The notes beneath the pieces are model-generated. The model made no database searches. It had not been told where the DNA came from and saw only the letters and a program-made list of their open reading frames with translations. Made by a program: the position numbers and the translations under genes. A DNA stretch of 64,000 nt. It comes from Histidinibacterium lentulum. Lineage in GTDB: Bacteria > Pseudomonadota > Alphaproteobacteria > Rhodobacterales > Rhodobacteraceae. Numbering within the stretch: position 1 is the first letter of the stretch; each line of letters begins with the position of its first letter. This document shows positions 25,851-34,751 of the stretch, piece by piece. The stretch lies in contig NZ_ML119083.1 in the NCBI RefSeq assembly GCF_003789055.1, positions 124,001 to 188,000 of the forward strand, in the 5' to 3' direction.

Positions 25851-27021
25851 GCATGGCGGCACGGGCGGCATGGCGCCCGGTGGCGAGGCAGGCGGTGATC
25901 AGGTAGCCGCCGGTTGGCGCCTCCCAGTCGAGCATCTCGCCCGCAACCCATGTGCCCGGGTGCGCGCGCAGCATGAGCGTGTCGTCCACCGCGTCCAGCC
26001 GCACGCCTCCGGCGGTGGAGATCGCCTCGTCCATGGGCCGCAATCCCGCGTGGCGAATGGGGAGCGCCTTGACGAGGGGCGCGAGATCGGCAGGCAGCGG
26101 GCGGGCGAATTCGTTCAGGAGAGCCTGTTTCGCCGGATCGAGGCCCAACGTGCGGCGCAGGTGGTTGGCGAGGCTGGCCTTGCCCCGGGGCCGCGAGAGG
26201 CGGTCGGTCACGGCTTCGGGCGACAGGTCGGGGCAGAGGTCGAGAATGAGGGAAGCACCCGTGCGGAGGGCGGGGGTCAGCGGGTAGAGCCCGCCGCCCT
26301 CGAGCCCGCGGGCGGAGATGGTGCATTCGCCGCGGCTGACGAGATTGCCCGCGTGGAGGGCGCAGGACTTGAGCGGGCTGCCGAAATGGCGCGCCATATG
26401 CGCGGACCACCGGACGGAGAGGCCGGCGTTCGCGGGGGCGAAGGGGGTCAGCTCCGCGGTGTCGAAGGCGGAGACCCAGGCGCCGTCCGACCCGAGGCGG
26501 CGCCAGCTTGCGCCGCCCATGGCGAGGATAGCGACGCGGGGCGAGAGACGGACCGGACCTTCGGGCGTGCCGAAGAGATGGGCGCCTTCCTGCCAGCCCT
26601 GCCAGCGCCAGCGGCGGCGGAGGTCGACGCCGCGGTTTTCGAGACGGACGAGCCAGGCGCGCAACATGGGGGAGGCCTTCATCGCCACCGGGAAGACCCG
26701 GCCGGTGGAGCCGGTGAAGAGCTCCTGACCGAGGCCCCTGGCGAAGGTCATGGCCTCGGTCGGGCCAAAGGCGGTGAGGATGTCCGCGAACCACCCGGGG
26801 AGGGAGCCGAACGCGGCGCGCCAGGCCTCGGGCGGTTCGGCCTTGGTGAGATTGAGGCCGCTCTTGCCGGCCATCAGGAACTTGCGCCCCGGGGAGGGCA
26901 TGGCCTCGGCCATCAGCACAGAGAGGCCCGCGGCGGAGAGGGTGTCGGCGGCCATCAGGCCGGCGGGGCCTGCGCCGACCACGAGGGCGTCCGGGGCGGG
27001 CTTGCCGTCTGGCTGGGTCAT
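25831..27021 (-). CDS. HI0933/YhiN-like flavoprotein (TIGR03862 type)
   Basis: A 396-residue FAD-binding protein of the HI0933/YhiN family (BaiN-like). The Rossmann start DALVVGAGPAGLMAADTLSAAG gives the dinucleotide fold; KFLMAGKSGLNLTKAEP and TGSTGRVFPVAMKASPMLRAWL are family signatures. The C-terminus has the FAD motif GTWVAGEMLDWEAPTGGYLITACLATG. Biochemical role unknown; related enzymes are proposed reductases. The start at 27021 sits just before the Rossmann strand and is divergent from the HNH gene with only 38 bases between. Confidence 0.88.
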   Translation of the reverse strand: MTQPDGKPAPDALVVGAGPAGLMAADTLSAAGLSVLMAEAMPSPGRKFLMAGKSGLNLTKAEPPEAWRAAFGSLPGWFADILTAFGPTEAMTFARGLGQELFTGSTGRVFPVAMKASPMLRAWLVRLENRGVDLRRRWRWQGWQEGAHLFGTPEGPVRLSPRVAILAMGGASWRRLGSDGAWVSAFDTAELTPFAPANAGLSVRWSAHMARHFGSPLKSCALHAGNLVSRGECTISARGLEGGGLYPLTPALRTGASLILDLCPDLSPEAVTDRLSRPRGKASLANHLRRTLGLDPAKQALLNEFARPLPADLAPLVKALPIRHAGLRPMDEAISTAGGVRLDAVDDTLMLRAHPGTWVAGEMLDWEAPTGGYLITACLATGRHAARAAMLRATSR

Positions 27022-27059
27022 GCCAGTCTCCTGACCTGTCGGGACAAGGAGGGCAAGCG

Positions 27060-27365
27060 ATGGAGAAGGGCGACGGCTGGCCTGTCTGCGGCCTCTGCGG
27101 GCGGCCGATCCCGCCGGATGTGCCGCAATCGCTCCACCATCTCGTGCCGAAGCTGAAGGGCGGCAAGGGCGGGCCGACGGTGCTCTTGCATCACATCTGC
27201 CACAAGGAGATCCACGCGACGCTGACGGAAGCCGAGCTGGCAAGGAATTACGCGACGGTGGAGGCGCTGAGGGCGCATCCGCGGCTGGAGCGCTTCGCCG
27301 CCTGGGTTAGGCGGCGGCCGCCGGGGTTCGGCTCGAAGGTCCCGGGGCGCAGGGGACGGCGGTGA
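27060..27365 (+). CDS. HNH-type putative nuclease, small
   Basis: A 101-residue protein with a minimal HNH/zinc motif. VCGLCGRPI is the first CxxC, SLHHLVPKLKGGKGG is the catalytic His-His region, and LLHHICHKEIH holds the final metal-binding Cys and His. HNH domains are metal-dependent DNA nucleases in many contexts (restriction, homing, phage). Here there is no associated methyltransferase, helicase or phage gene, so the target is unknown. The Arg-rich tail (PGRRGRR) may bind DNA. It is divergent from the flavoprotein gene. Confidence 0.82.
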   Translation: MEKGDGWPVCGLCGRPIPPDVPQSLHHLVPKLKGGKGGPTVLLHHICHKEIHATLTEAELARNYATVEALRAHPRLERFAAWVRRRPPGFGSKVPGRRGRR

Positions 27366-27370
27366 CAGAC

Positions 27371-27418
27371 GGGGGGGGGGGCCGGACGGTGCAGGATGGG
27401 TTGGCAAGCCACCCTGCA
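27371..27418. repeat. G11 homopolymer and imperfect hairpin after the HNH gene
   Basis: Eleven consecutive G residues at 27371-27381 follow the HNH stop. A 10-bp inverted repeat with one mismatch (27390-27399 with 27409-27418) is adjacent. Without a T-run the hairpin is not a convincing terminator. The G-run lies outside the coding frames, so phase variation of a protein is not implied. Confidence 0.5.
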
Positions 27419-27435
27419 GGCGAGCGGCCGCCGGG

Positions 27436-28188
27436 CTAGGTGACGAGACCGATGGCGCGGCGGATGTCCTCGTCGCGCAGGCTGATGTCCTCGCCGAGCC
27501 AGCGGTCGGCCTCCGGTCTGCACATCCAGACGAGGGCGCGGGCGGGCCAGTCGGGAGGAATGTGATCGGACCAGTCGAGCTGGCTCACGGGATTGATCCC
27601 CGAGGCCTTGATCTCGCGCTGCATCTCGGTCGCCACGGTGCCCGGCGAGAGGCCCAGCGCGCGGATGCCCGAGGCACCGTATTCCTTGTGGCACATCCGG
27701 GTGAGCATGTACGCCCCGGCCTTTGACGCGCAGTAGGAGGACCAGCCCTCGACGGGGCCATGGGCCGCCCCCGAGGAGATCGTGATGATCGTGCCGCCGC
27801 CCTGTTCGAGCATGACCGGGAGCGCCGCGCGCATGCCATGCAGGACGCCCTTGAGGTTCACGTCGACGGCGGAGGACCATGCGACGGGATCGACATCGGC
27901 AAGACGGGCGATCGGCTCGATCACGCCGGCATTGCCCACGACCACGTCGAGACGGCCGAATGTGCTCAGGGCGGCGCCGACGGCTGCCTCTACCTCCCAG
28001 TAGCGGGACACGTCGCAGGGCACCGCGAGGGCGTCATGTCCGATCTCTCCGGCGACCTCCGCCACGCGCTCGCCGTTCCGGGCCAGCAGCACAACCCGCG
28101 CTCCGGCCTCGGCGAAGCGATACGCGGCGGCGGCGCCGATCCCGCGGCTCGCCCCGGTGATCAGAACGACCTTTTCCGACAAATCCAT
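27436..28188 (-). CDS. SDR-family oxidoreductase
   Basis: A 250-residue classical short-chain dehydrogenase: VLITGASRGIGAAAA (cofactor Gly motif), DVVVGNAGVIEP, ISSGAAHGP with the catalytic Ser, and YCASKAGA with the Tyr-x-x-x-Lys pair. ARNGERV after the second strand suggests NADP(H). The C-terminal part (ALVWMCRPEADRWLGEDISLRDEDIRRAIGL) resembles the SDR group often called 3-oxoacyl-ACP reductase-like. Two upstream Met codons (28200, 28209) are possible; 28188 was chosen because it begins the conserved fold. Substrate unknown. It is divergent from the DUF2125 genes. Confidence 0.88.
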   Translation of the reverse strand: MDLSEKVVLITGASRGIGAAAAYRFAEAGARVVLLARNGERVAEVAGEIGHDALAVPCDVSRYWEVEAAVGAALSTFGRLDVVVGNAGVIEPIARLADVDPVAWSSAVDVNLKGVLHGMRAALPVMLEQGGGTIITISSGAAHGPVEGWSSYCASKAGAYMLTRMCHKEYGASGIRALGLSPGTVATEMQREIKASGINPVSQLDWSDHIPPDWPARALVWMCRPEADRWLGEDISLRDEDIRRAIGLVT

Positions 28189-28315
28189 GAGCCCATCCAT
28201 GATCAACAATTACCGCGACCCTGCCATTTGGGTCTGTCCCAAGTGTTCGCCACCTTGACCTGACGCGTACAGAAGGGAAACTGCGCCTGCAATTTGCAAC
28301 AAGGAAGGGTCTGAT

Positions 28316-29833
28316 ATGACCATATTTGCCCGGACCGGCCAAACCGCTCTCGCCGCCACACTGATGGTCGGTACAGCGGCGCATGCCGACGTCAGCGCCC
28401 AGCAGGTCTGGGATTCATTCAAGGAGAACATGGCCCTCTATGGTGAGAGCAGCCTCAGCGTCGGGTCCGAGGAGATGTCGGGCGACACCCTGACCGTCTC
28501 GGACGTCGTTCTGACCATCAGCGATGCCGAGACGACCGTCACCTCGGACCTGGGGACGTTGACGTTCACCGAGACGGGGGATGGCACGGTTTCGGTCGGC
28601 ATGCCGACGACCACACCGCTGACGATCCGGATCGAACCGACGTTCGGGACCCCTGCCACGCTCAACGCCTCCGTTACCCAGGAAGCGATGGACCTGATTG
28701 TCGGCGGCACCCCCGAGGAGATGACCTATGACATCTCGGCGGCGCGCTACGTCGTTTCGCTCGACAGTGTCGAGGGAGAGGAGGCCGACGTCACCCTGAA
28801 CGCCGCGCAGTTGGCGATCTCGGATATCGCGGGCACCTATCAGATCACGACTGACGAGGCGCTGCAGACCATCGAGTCGGCACTTGCCGCAGGGTCGGTG
28901 ACGATCGCCGTGGACATTGCCGAGACCGGCGGCCCCGGGCTGTTCCAGTTCATGGGCACGATCGACGGCCTCGAGACCACCGGGACCGTTTCGCTGCCCG
29001 TGGATATGGACATGGAAGCGCCCGAGATGGCCTTCGTCGACGGGCTTCTGGTCGACGCGGGTTACGAGTTCGGCGCCTCCAATTACGCCTTCAGCTTTGC
29101 CGAAGAGGGCAATACGGCCGAGGGGACCGCGAGCGCCGAGAGCGGCAGCATGGCGGTCTTCATGGACGCCAGCGGGTTTAGCTATGCAGGCGGCGCGACG
29201 GCGCCCAGCGTTTCGATCTCGGGAAGCGACCTGCCGTTCCCGGTGGAAGTGTCCATGGCGGAATACTCCTACGGCATCTCCCTGCCCCTCGCGGCAACCG
29301 ATTCGCCCGAGGAATTCGGTGCGGATCTGCTGATCTCCGAGCTGTCCGTCAATGACGCGGTCTGGAGCATAATCGATCCGCGCGGCGTGCTTGACCATGG
29401 CCCCGCCACGATCAGCCTCGACATCTCCGGCCTCGTCGCGCTGGCCTATGACGTGCTCGATCCCATGCAGATGCAGGCGATGATGATGGCCGACGTGCCG
29501 GGTGAGCTCTACGAGGTGATGATCAACGACCTCACCGTGCGGGCGGCGGGGGCCGAGATCCTGGGGTCCGGCGGGTTCACCTTCGACAACACGGACCTCG
29601 ATACCTTCGGCGGCATGCCGCGCCCGGAAGGCTCCGCAGCCGTGGAAATCACCGGCGCCAACCAGCTGATCGACAAGCTGGTCCAGATGGGTCTGGTCCC
29701 CGAGGAGCAGGTCATGGGCGCGCGGATGATGATGGGCATGTTCGCCCAGGTCACCGGCGACGACCAGATGCGGTCCGAGCTGGAGATCAACGAGCAGGGC
29801 CATGTGATCGTGAACGGCCAGCGCATCCAGTAA
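28316..29833 (+). CDS. DUF2125 protein, copy A
   Basis: A 505-residue secreted protein with a signal peptide (ALAATLMVGTAAHA, about residue 24) and a long beta-rich, strongly acidic domain typical of DUF2125, a family of unknown function found mainly in alphaproteobacteria. Repeated strand patterns (GTLTFTETGDGTVSV, LDGLxx-like ISLPLAATDSPEEFGADL) suggest an elongated lipid- or surface-associated fold. The C-terminus GHVIVNGQRIQ matches that of the next gene. An AGGAAGG ribosome site precedes the ATG. A terminator separates it from the paralogue. Confidence 0.85.
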   Translation: MTIFARTGQTALAATLMVGTAAHADVSAQQVWDSFKENMALYGESSLSVGSEEMSGDTLTVSDVVLTISDAETTVTSDLGTLTFTETGDGTVSVGMPTTTPLTIRIEPTFGTPATLNASVTQEAMDLIVGGTPEEMTYDISAARYVVSLDSVEGEEADVTLNAAQLAISDIAGTYQITTDEALQTIESALAAGSVTIAVDIAETGGPGLFQFMGTIDGLETTGTVSLPVDMDMEAPEMAFVDGLLVDAGYEFGASNYAFSFAEEGNTAEGTASAESGSMAVFMDASGFSYAGGATAPSVSISGSDLPFPVEVSMAEYSYGISLPLAATDSPEEFGADLLISELSVNDAVWSIIDPRGVLDHGPATISLDISGLVALAYDVLDPMQMQAMMMADVPGELYEVMINDLTVRAAGAEILGSGGFTFDNTDLDTFGGMPRPEGSAAVEITGANQLIDKLVQMGLVPEEQVMGARMMMGMFAQVTGDDQMRSELEINEQGHVIVNGQRIQ

Positions 29834-29853
29834 GCGCGGCGGTACTTGCCATC

Positions 29854-29884
29854 GGGCCGCGCGATCGAGGTCGCGCGGCCCTTT
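29854..29884 (+). terminator. Terminator between the two DUF2125 genes
   Basis: An 11-bp perfect stem (GGGCCGCGCGA at 29854-29864 with 29871-29881) and 6-base loop are followed by a weak T-run (TTT). It may attenuate read-through into the second copy. Confidence 0.65.
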
Positions 29885-29909
29885 CCGGGGTCCCTTCGAG
29901 GATACAGCC

Positions 29910-31472
29910 ATGCGTCGAGTTCCCACGACTTTCGCCGCCATGATGTCCAGTGCAGCCCTGTCGCTGCCAGTGTCGGCGCAGGTCACTCCAGAAGATGTCT
30001 GGGCGATACAGAGGGATTTCTACGCCGCGACCGGGCTTCAGGTTTCCGCTCAGGAGAGCCGCTCCGGAGATACGCTGACCCTGTCCGACGTGACCGGAAC
30101 GGTCGTGCTTCCGCAGGGGCTGGGCACGATCAGCGCGATCCTCGGTCCGGTCGACCTGACCGCGCAGGATGACGGGTCGGTCACGGTCGCCTACCGGCAA
30201 CCGTCGCAGGTGCGGCTCGTCGTGGACGTGATGTCGGGGACCCCGGACGAGCTCTATCTCGACGTGGCCCTGACGGGGACACAGGAGACCGCCTCGACAC
30301 TGGCCACCGGAAGCCCCGATGCCATCGTTTTCACCACCGAGGCGGGCCGCACCACGGTGAGCCTGACCGGGATCGAGGTACGGGGCGCGCCCGACATCGA
30401 GGGGATGGACCTGAGCGGCATCACCGCCGTCATCGACATTCAGGACACCGTGAACGTGGCCACGGTGACGCGGGACGAGGCGACCCTGACGATGGATGTG
30501 CAGTCCGTTTCGGGACCCACTGCCAGCCTCGTCCGGGTCGACATGCAGTCGGACATCGGGTTCCTGTTGGACAACTCGGGCAGTTCGGCCTCCGGCGTCT
30601 ATTCGGGCCGTGCTGTGGTACCGGCTGCGGGGATCGACTACGTCGACCTCGCGTCATCGATCCGGGCCGGGCTTTCCCTGGATGTCACCACGCGGTCCGA
30701 GGGTCTGTCCTCGATCTCGATCACCTCGGACCCGATGAACGGCGAGTCGCGACAGGTCAGCGAGACGGCGACGAGCGAGGGGCGCGTGAGCCTCGGCGAG
30801 GCGGGCCTGTCCATCGAGGGCTCCACAGGCGAAGCGAGCCTGGAATACGAGGACACGCTCCTGATCCCCTTCACGATCCGGGCCGGCGTGCTCGGCTCGC
30901 AATTCCTGATGCAGATGCCGCTCCTTGCCTCCGATACACCGCAGGGCGCGCGGCTTGCGCTGGCCTTCGAGGGGCTTTCGCTGGACGAGCGCCTGGTGCG
31001 GCTGCTCGACCCCTCGGAGCTGCTGCCGCGCGATCCGATATCCTTCGAGTTCGACATCGAGGGAGAGATGATGGTGCTGGCCGATCTGGTGGATTTCCTC
31101 ACCTTGGGCGAGATGATCAACGGGGGCGTCTCGCCGGTGGAACCGACCAGCGTGACGCTCAACTCCGGCGCGTTTTCAGGTGCAGGTGTCGGGCTGACCA
31201 GTTCGGGCAGCTTCACCATCGATCTGAACGACCCCACCTTCCTCGACGGGTTGCCCTTCCGTCCCACGGGCTCCGCGCAGGCGCGGGCGACGGGTGTCAA
31301 CGGGCTGATCGACACGCTGGTGACAATGGGCCTTGTCGCCGAGGAGGATGCGGGAATTGCCCGGCTGGGGCTGGGGATGTTCTCGCGCAATCTGGGGGAC
31401 GACGTTCTGGAGTCGTCGCTGGAGGTGACGCCGGAAGGGTCGATCACGGTGAACGGAAACCGCATCCGCTGA
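29910..31472 (+). CDS. DUF2125 protein, copy B
   Basis: A 520-residue paralogue of the preceding protein, with its own signal peptide (AALSLPVSAQ). The similarity is strongest at the ends: VSAQxVW/VTPEDVW near the N-terminus, and a C-terminal block with F-T-x-D, a Leu-Ile-Asp-x-Leu-V helix, GLVxEE, GLGMF and the terminal NGNRI. The central region has diverged, which suggests an old tandem duplication and specialisation. It lies 77 bases after copy A, across the hairpin. Function unknown; likely periplasmic or outer-membrane. Confidence 0.82.
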   Translation: MRRVPTTFAAMMSSAALSLPVSAQVTPEDVWAIQRDFYAATGLQVSAQESRSGDTLTLSDVTGTVVLPQGLGTISAILGPVDLTAQDDGSVTVAYRQPSQVRLVVDVMSGTPDELYLDVALTGTQETASTLATGSPDAIVFTTEAGRTTVSLTGIEVRGAPDIEGMDLSGITAVIDIQDTVNVATVTRDEATLTMDVQSVSGPTASLVRVDMQSDIGFLLDNSGSSASGVYSGRAVVPAAGIDYVDLASSIRAGLSLDVTTRSEGLSSISITSDPMNGESRQVSETATSEGRVSLGEAGLSIEGSTGEASLEYEDTLLIPFTIRAGVLGSQFLMQMPLLASDTPQGARLALAFEGLSLDERLVRLLDPSELLPRDPISFEFDIEGEMMVLADLVDFLTLGEMINGGVSPVEPTSVTLNSGAFSGAGVGLTSSGSFTIDLNDPTFLDGLPFRPTGSAQARATGVNGLIDTLVTMGLVAEEDAGIARLGLGMFSRNLGDDVLESSLEVTPEGSITVNGNRIR

Positions 31473-31542
31473 GTCGGAGAGTTGCGGCGGCGGGCGGGGC
31501 GGACTAGGTGCCGGGGACCGTCCGCTGTTCCGGAACATCTTC

Positions 31543-32886
31543 ATGGCCCATGATCTCTCCGCCCTTGCCGACCAGATTCTGACAGCCGCGCGCGCCGCGG
31601 GGGCGGAGGCTGCGGATGTGGTCGCGATCGGGGGCACCTCACTCTCGATCGACGTCCGGGGGGGACGGCTGGAGGAGGCCCAGCGGTCCGAGGGGATCGA
31701 CCTTGGACTGCGCGTGCTGATCGGGCGGCGGCAGGCCTGCGTGTCGGCCTCGGAAACCGCGCCGGACGTGCTCGTGCAGATGGCCGAGCGGGCCGTCGCC
31801 ATGGCGCGGGAGGCGCCGGAGGACCCGTTCATCGGTCTCGCCGATGCGGGTCAGCTGTCGAAGGTGCGCGACGCCGAGGGGCTGGAGCTATTCGACCACG
31901 GCCCGGAACCGGAGCCCGCCGCGCTGGAAGAGGCCGCGCGGGAGGCGGAAGCCGCGGCGCTGGCGGTGGGCGGCGTCACGCAGGTGCAATCGTCCGCGGC
32001 CTACGGGCGCAGGCGCATCCACCTCGCGGCGAGCAACGGGTTTTCCGGGGGATACCAGCGGACGGATCGGAGCCTGTCGTGCATGGCCATCGCGGGCGAG
32101 GGCCTGAAGATGGAGCGGGATTACGACTATGACAGCCGCGTCTTCGCCGAGGACATGCGGAGCGCCGCGGAGATCGGCGGCCGCGCCGGGGCACGGGCGG
32201 TGGAGCGCATGGGCGCGCGCCGGCCGAAGACCGGCGCCTATCCGGTGCTCTTCGACGAGCGGATCTCGTCCTCGCTGATCGGGCATCTGGTGTCCGCTTC
32301 GAACGGGACGATGATCGCCCGCGGTTCGTCCTGGCTGCGCGACCGGCTGGGCGAACAGGTTCTCCCCGAGGGCCTGAGCCTTATCGAGGACCCGCATCGG
32401 CCGCGCGTTCCGGGTTCGCGGCCCTTCGATGCCGAGGGCCTGAGGACGGAGCGGCGGGCGCTGGTGGAAGCGGGCGTGCTGACGGGCTGGACGCTCGATC
32501 TGGCGACCGCGCGCAAGCTGGGGATGGAGAGCACGGCCAATGCCGCGCGGGGACCTTCGGGGCCGCCGTCGCCCTCGGTTTCCAACCTGGCCCTGACGCA
32601 GGGCGAGACGAGCCGTGAGGCGCTGATGCGGCAGATGGGCACCGGGCTTCTCGTGACCTCGATGATCGGCTCCACCATCAACCCGAACACCGGGGATTAT
32701 TCCCGGGGCGCGAGCGGTTTCTGGGTGGAGAACGGCGAGATCGCCTATCCGGTGAACGAGATCACGGTGGCGGGCAACCTGCGGGAAGTCCTGCTGCGGA
32801 TGACACCGGCCAACGACGCGCGGACCCATTTGGGCCGGGTCGTGCCCTCGCTGCTGGTCGAAGGCCTGACGCTTGCGGGAGACTGA
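31543..32886 (+). CDS. pmbA: TldE/PmbA-family metalloprotease subunit
   Basis: A 447-residue member of the TldD/PmbA family. With TldD it forms a heterodimeric metalloprotease that trims leader peptides and unfolded peptides. PmbA (TldE) subunits lack the HExxxH zinc motif of TldD, and no such motif is seen here. Family phrases include VRGGRLEEAQRSEGIDLGLRV, GYPVLFDERISSSLIGHL (in part) and the C-terminal VTSMIGSTINPNTGDYSRGASGFWVENGEIAYPVNEITVAGNL. TldD is not in the window. The stop overlaps the start of the next gene by 14 bases. Confidence 0.92.
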   Translation: MAHDLSALADQILTAARAAGAEAADVVAIGGTSLSIDVRGGRLEEAQRSEGIDLGLRVLIGRRQACVSASETAPDVLVQMAERAVAMAREAPEDPFIGLADAGQLSKVRDAEGLELFDHGPEPEPAALEEAAREAEAAALAVGGVTQVQSSAAYGRRRIHLAASNGFSGGYQRTDRSLSCMAIAGEGLKMERDYDYDSRVFAEDMRSAAEIGGRAGARAVERMGARRPKTGAYPVLFDERISSSLIGHLVSASNGTMIARGSSWLRDRLGEQVLPEGLSLIEDPHRPRVPGSRPFDAEGLRTERRALVEAGVLTGWTLDLATARKLGMESTANAARGPSGPPSPSVSNLALTQGETSREALMRQMGTGLLVTSMIGSTINPNTGDYSRGASGFWVENGEIAYPVNEITVAGNLREVLLRMTPANDARTHLGRVVPSLLVEGLTLAGD

Positions 32887-33655
32887 CGCCGAGGACCTGT
32901 CGCTGATCATTGCGGCTGCCGAGGCCGCGGGCGAGATCGCCTGCCGCCACCATGGCGCGGCGCCGAAGACCTGGGACAAGGGCGACGGGCAAGGGCCCGT
33001 GACCGAGGCGGATCTCGAGGTCGACGCGCTTCTGAAGGAGCGGTTGACGGCGGCGCGGCCCGGCTATGGCTGGCTGTCGGAGGAATCGGCGGGCGGGCCG
33101 GACCGGCTTACATCCCCGCGGCAGTTCATCGTGGACCCGATCGACGGCACCCGCGCCTTCATCGAGGGCGGGCGGGACTGGTCCCATTCCATCGCAGTCG
33201 CCGAGGGCGGGCGGATCGTAGCCGCCGCCGTGTTCGTGCCGATGCGGGATGCGCTGTATTCGGCAGGTCTGAACGGAGGCGCCGCGGTCGGCGGCACGCC
33301 GCTGCAGGTCAGCGACGAGTCGCGGCTTGGTCGGGCCAACGTCCTGGCGAACCGCCCATCGATGGCGGCGGAGCACTGGGCGGGGGGCGAGGTGCCCCCC
33401 GTGAAGCGGCATTTCCGGTCCTCGCTGGCCTACCGGCTGTGCCTTGTCGCCCAAGGCCGGTTCGACGCCATGCTGACGCTGCGGCCGACGTGGGAATGGG
33501 ACGTGGCGGCCGGCAGCCTGATCGTGGAGGAGGCGGGCGGCACGGTCAGCGACCGCACCGGCGGGCGTCCCGAGTTCAACCGCGCGGTGCCGCAGATCGA
33601 CGGGATCGTGGCGGCGGGCGCGGTTCACGGGGGCCTGATGGCCGCACTGGCCTGA
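32873..33655 (+). CDS. Inositol-monophosphatase-fold phosphatase, CysQ-like
   Basis: A 260-residue metal-dependent phosphatase. The GEESAGG-like WLSEESAGG gives the metal-binding Glu, FIVDPIDGTRAF (about 85-96) is the family signature, and WEWDVAAGSLIVEEAGG is the second signature. CysQ-type members hydrolyse 3'-phosphoadenosine 5'-phosphate, the by-product of sulfotransferases; this locus encodes several such enzymes 9-22 kb away, although no functional link is proven. Translation appears to start at TTG (32873) inside pmbA. Confidence 0.85.
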   Translation: MRETDAEDLSLIIAAAEAAGEIACRHHGAAPKTWDKGDGQGPVTEADLEVDALLKERLTAARPGYGWLSEESAGGPDRLTSPRQFIVDPIDGTRAFIEGGRDWSHSIAVAEGGRIVAAAVFVPMRDALYSAGLNGGAAVGGTPLQVSDESRLGRANVLANRPSMAAEHWAGGEVPPVKRHFRSSLAYRLCLVAQGRFDAMLTLRPTWEWDVAAGSLIVEEAGGTVSDRTGGRPEFNRAVPQIDGIVAAGAVHGGLMAALA

Positions 33656-33779
33656 AGACGCGTCACATTCTGAAACATCGCCGCAGGGCAACACACGACC
33701 GCGTGAGGGGATTGCTACATTTCTTGCCCGTGGCGATTGAGCCTCACATCTCCCTCAGACGTGAAGTGGAGGACGCCCG

Positions 33780-34466
33780 ATGGGACAACTGAAGAAGATC
33801 CTGCTGGTCGATGACGACGACGACCTCCGTGAGGCGTTGAGCGAGCAGCTTGTGATGACCGAGGATTTCGATGTGTTTGAAGCCGGCAACGGCGCGGAAG
33901 CGATGACGCAGGCCAAGGCCCAGCATCATGACCTCGTCATCCTTGACGTGGGCCTGCCGGATACCGACGGGCGGGAGCTCTGCCGGCTGATGCGCAAACA
34001 GGGCGTGAAATCGCCGATCATCATGCTCACGGGTCATGATACCGACAGCGACCAGATTCTCGGGCTGGATGCGGGCGCGAACGACTATGTCACGAAGCCG
34101 TTCAAGTTCCCGGTTCTGCTGGCCCGGCTCCGGGCGCAGCTGCGCACTCATGAGCAGAGCGAGGACGCAGTGTTCCAGCTCGGCCCCTACAGCTTCCGTC
34201 CTGCGCAGAAGCTGCTTCTGACCGAGGATGAGAAGAAGATCCGCCTGACCGAGAAGGAGACGAACATTCTGAAGTTCCTCTACCGCTCGGCCTCCGGCGT
34301 GGTCGCCCGGGACGTCCTGTTGCACGAGGTCTGGGGCTACAACGCCGGCGTGACGACGCATACGCTGGAGACGCACATCTACCGGCTGCGCCAGAAGATC
34401 GAGCCCGATCCGTCGAACGCGCGTCTTCTGGTCACCGAGAGCGGCGGGTACCGGCTCGTTTCCTGA
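33780..34466 (+). CDS. OmpR-family response regulator (probably CenR-like)
   Basis: A 228-residue two-component regulator. The receiver domain (1-120) has DDDDD (11-15), the phosphoacceptor Asp56 in VILDVGLPD, Thr in MLTGHD and Lys in VTKPFKF. The DNA-binding winged helix (about 130-228) has LTEKETNILKFLYRSASGVVARDVLLHEVWG and ends TESGGYRLVS. It closely resembles the essential envelope regulator CenR of alphaproteobacteria, but this identity is from memory of sequence resemblance and not tested. No histidine kinase gene is adjacent. A GTGGAGGACG ribosome site precedes the ATG, and a terminator follows. Confidence 0.88.
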   Translation: MGQLKKILLVDDDDDLREALSEQLVMTEDFDVFEAGNGAEAMTQAKAQHHDLVILDVGLPDTDGRELCRLMRKQGVKSPIIMLTGHDTDSDQILGLDAGANDYVTKPFKFPVLLARLRAQLRTHEQSEDAVFQLGPYSFRPAQKLLLTEDEKKIRLTEKETNILKFLYRSASGVVARDVLLHEVWGYNAGVTTHTLETHIYRLRQKIEPDPSNARLLVTESGGYRLVS

Positions 34467-34497
34467 GGCGCCGATCCGCTTGCCGAAAACCGCGGAG

Positions 34498-34525
34498 GCC
34501 CGGGCATGAATGCCCGGGTCTTTTC
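34498..34525 (+). terminator. Rho-independent terminator after the response regulator
   Basis: CCCGGGCAT (34499-34507) pairs with ATGCCCGGG (34510-34518) and is followed by TCTTTTC. The 226 bases after it, up to the RTX gene, include AT-richer sequence that could hold a promoter; no clear -35/-10 pair was identified. Confidence 0.8.
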
Positions 34526-34751
34526 TTGACGCGATGGAAGCATCTGCACCGTCCGGGACGGCGCACGCCTGGACACTGCAGAACATTGATTATGCCGAAC
34601 ATTGCGCCCGATCATGTCGAGTGCCGACAGCGGGCGAACATGATTTGACCTTGGCGGTTTGTCGGTCCAGCCTGAAAGCAGGTCCTCGGCCCGATGATCG
34701 TTACGGGGATGGCGGAGACCCCCGGGCCGGTTTCAAGAACTGGAGATTCTC

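Noticed and set aside
25775-27166. Second long minus-strand frame over the flavoprotein gene
   Set aside because: Its translation is Arg/Pro-rich without a fold, while the overlapping frame has a complete FAD-binding signature.
27060-27365. HNH protein as a phage-defence or homing system
   Set aside because: No partner gene, intron or mobile element is visible around it, so only the nuclease-like motif is supported.
27371-27381. G11 tract as a phase-variation switch
   Set aside because: It lies downstream of the HNH stop and outside any coding frame or evident promoter.
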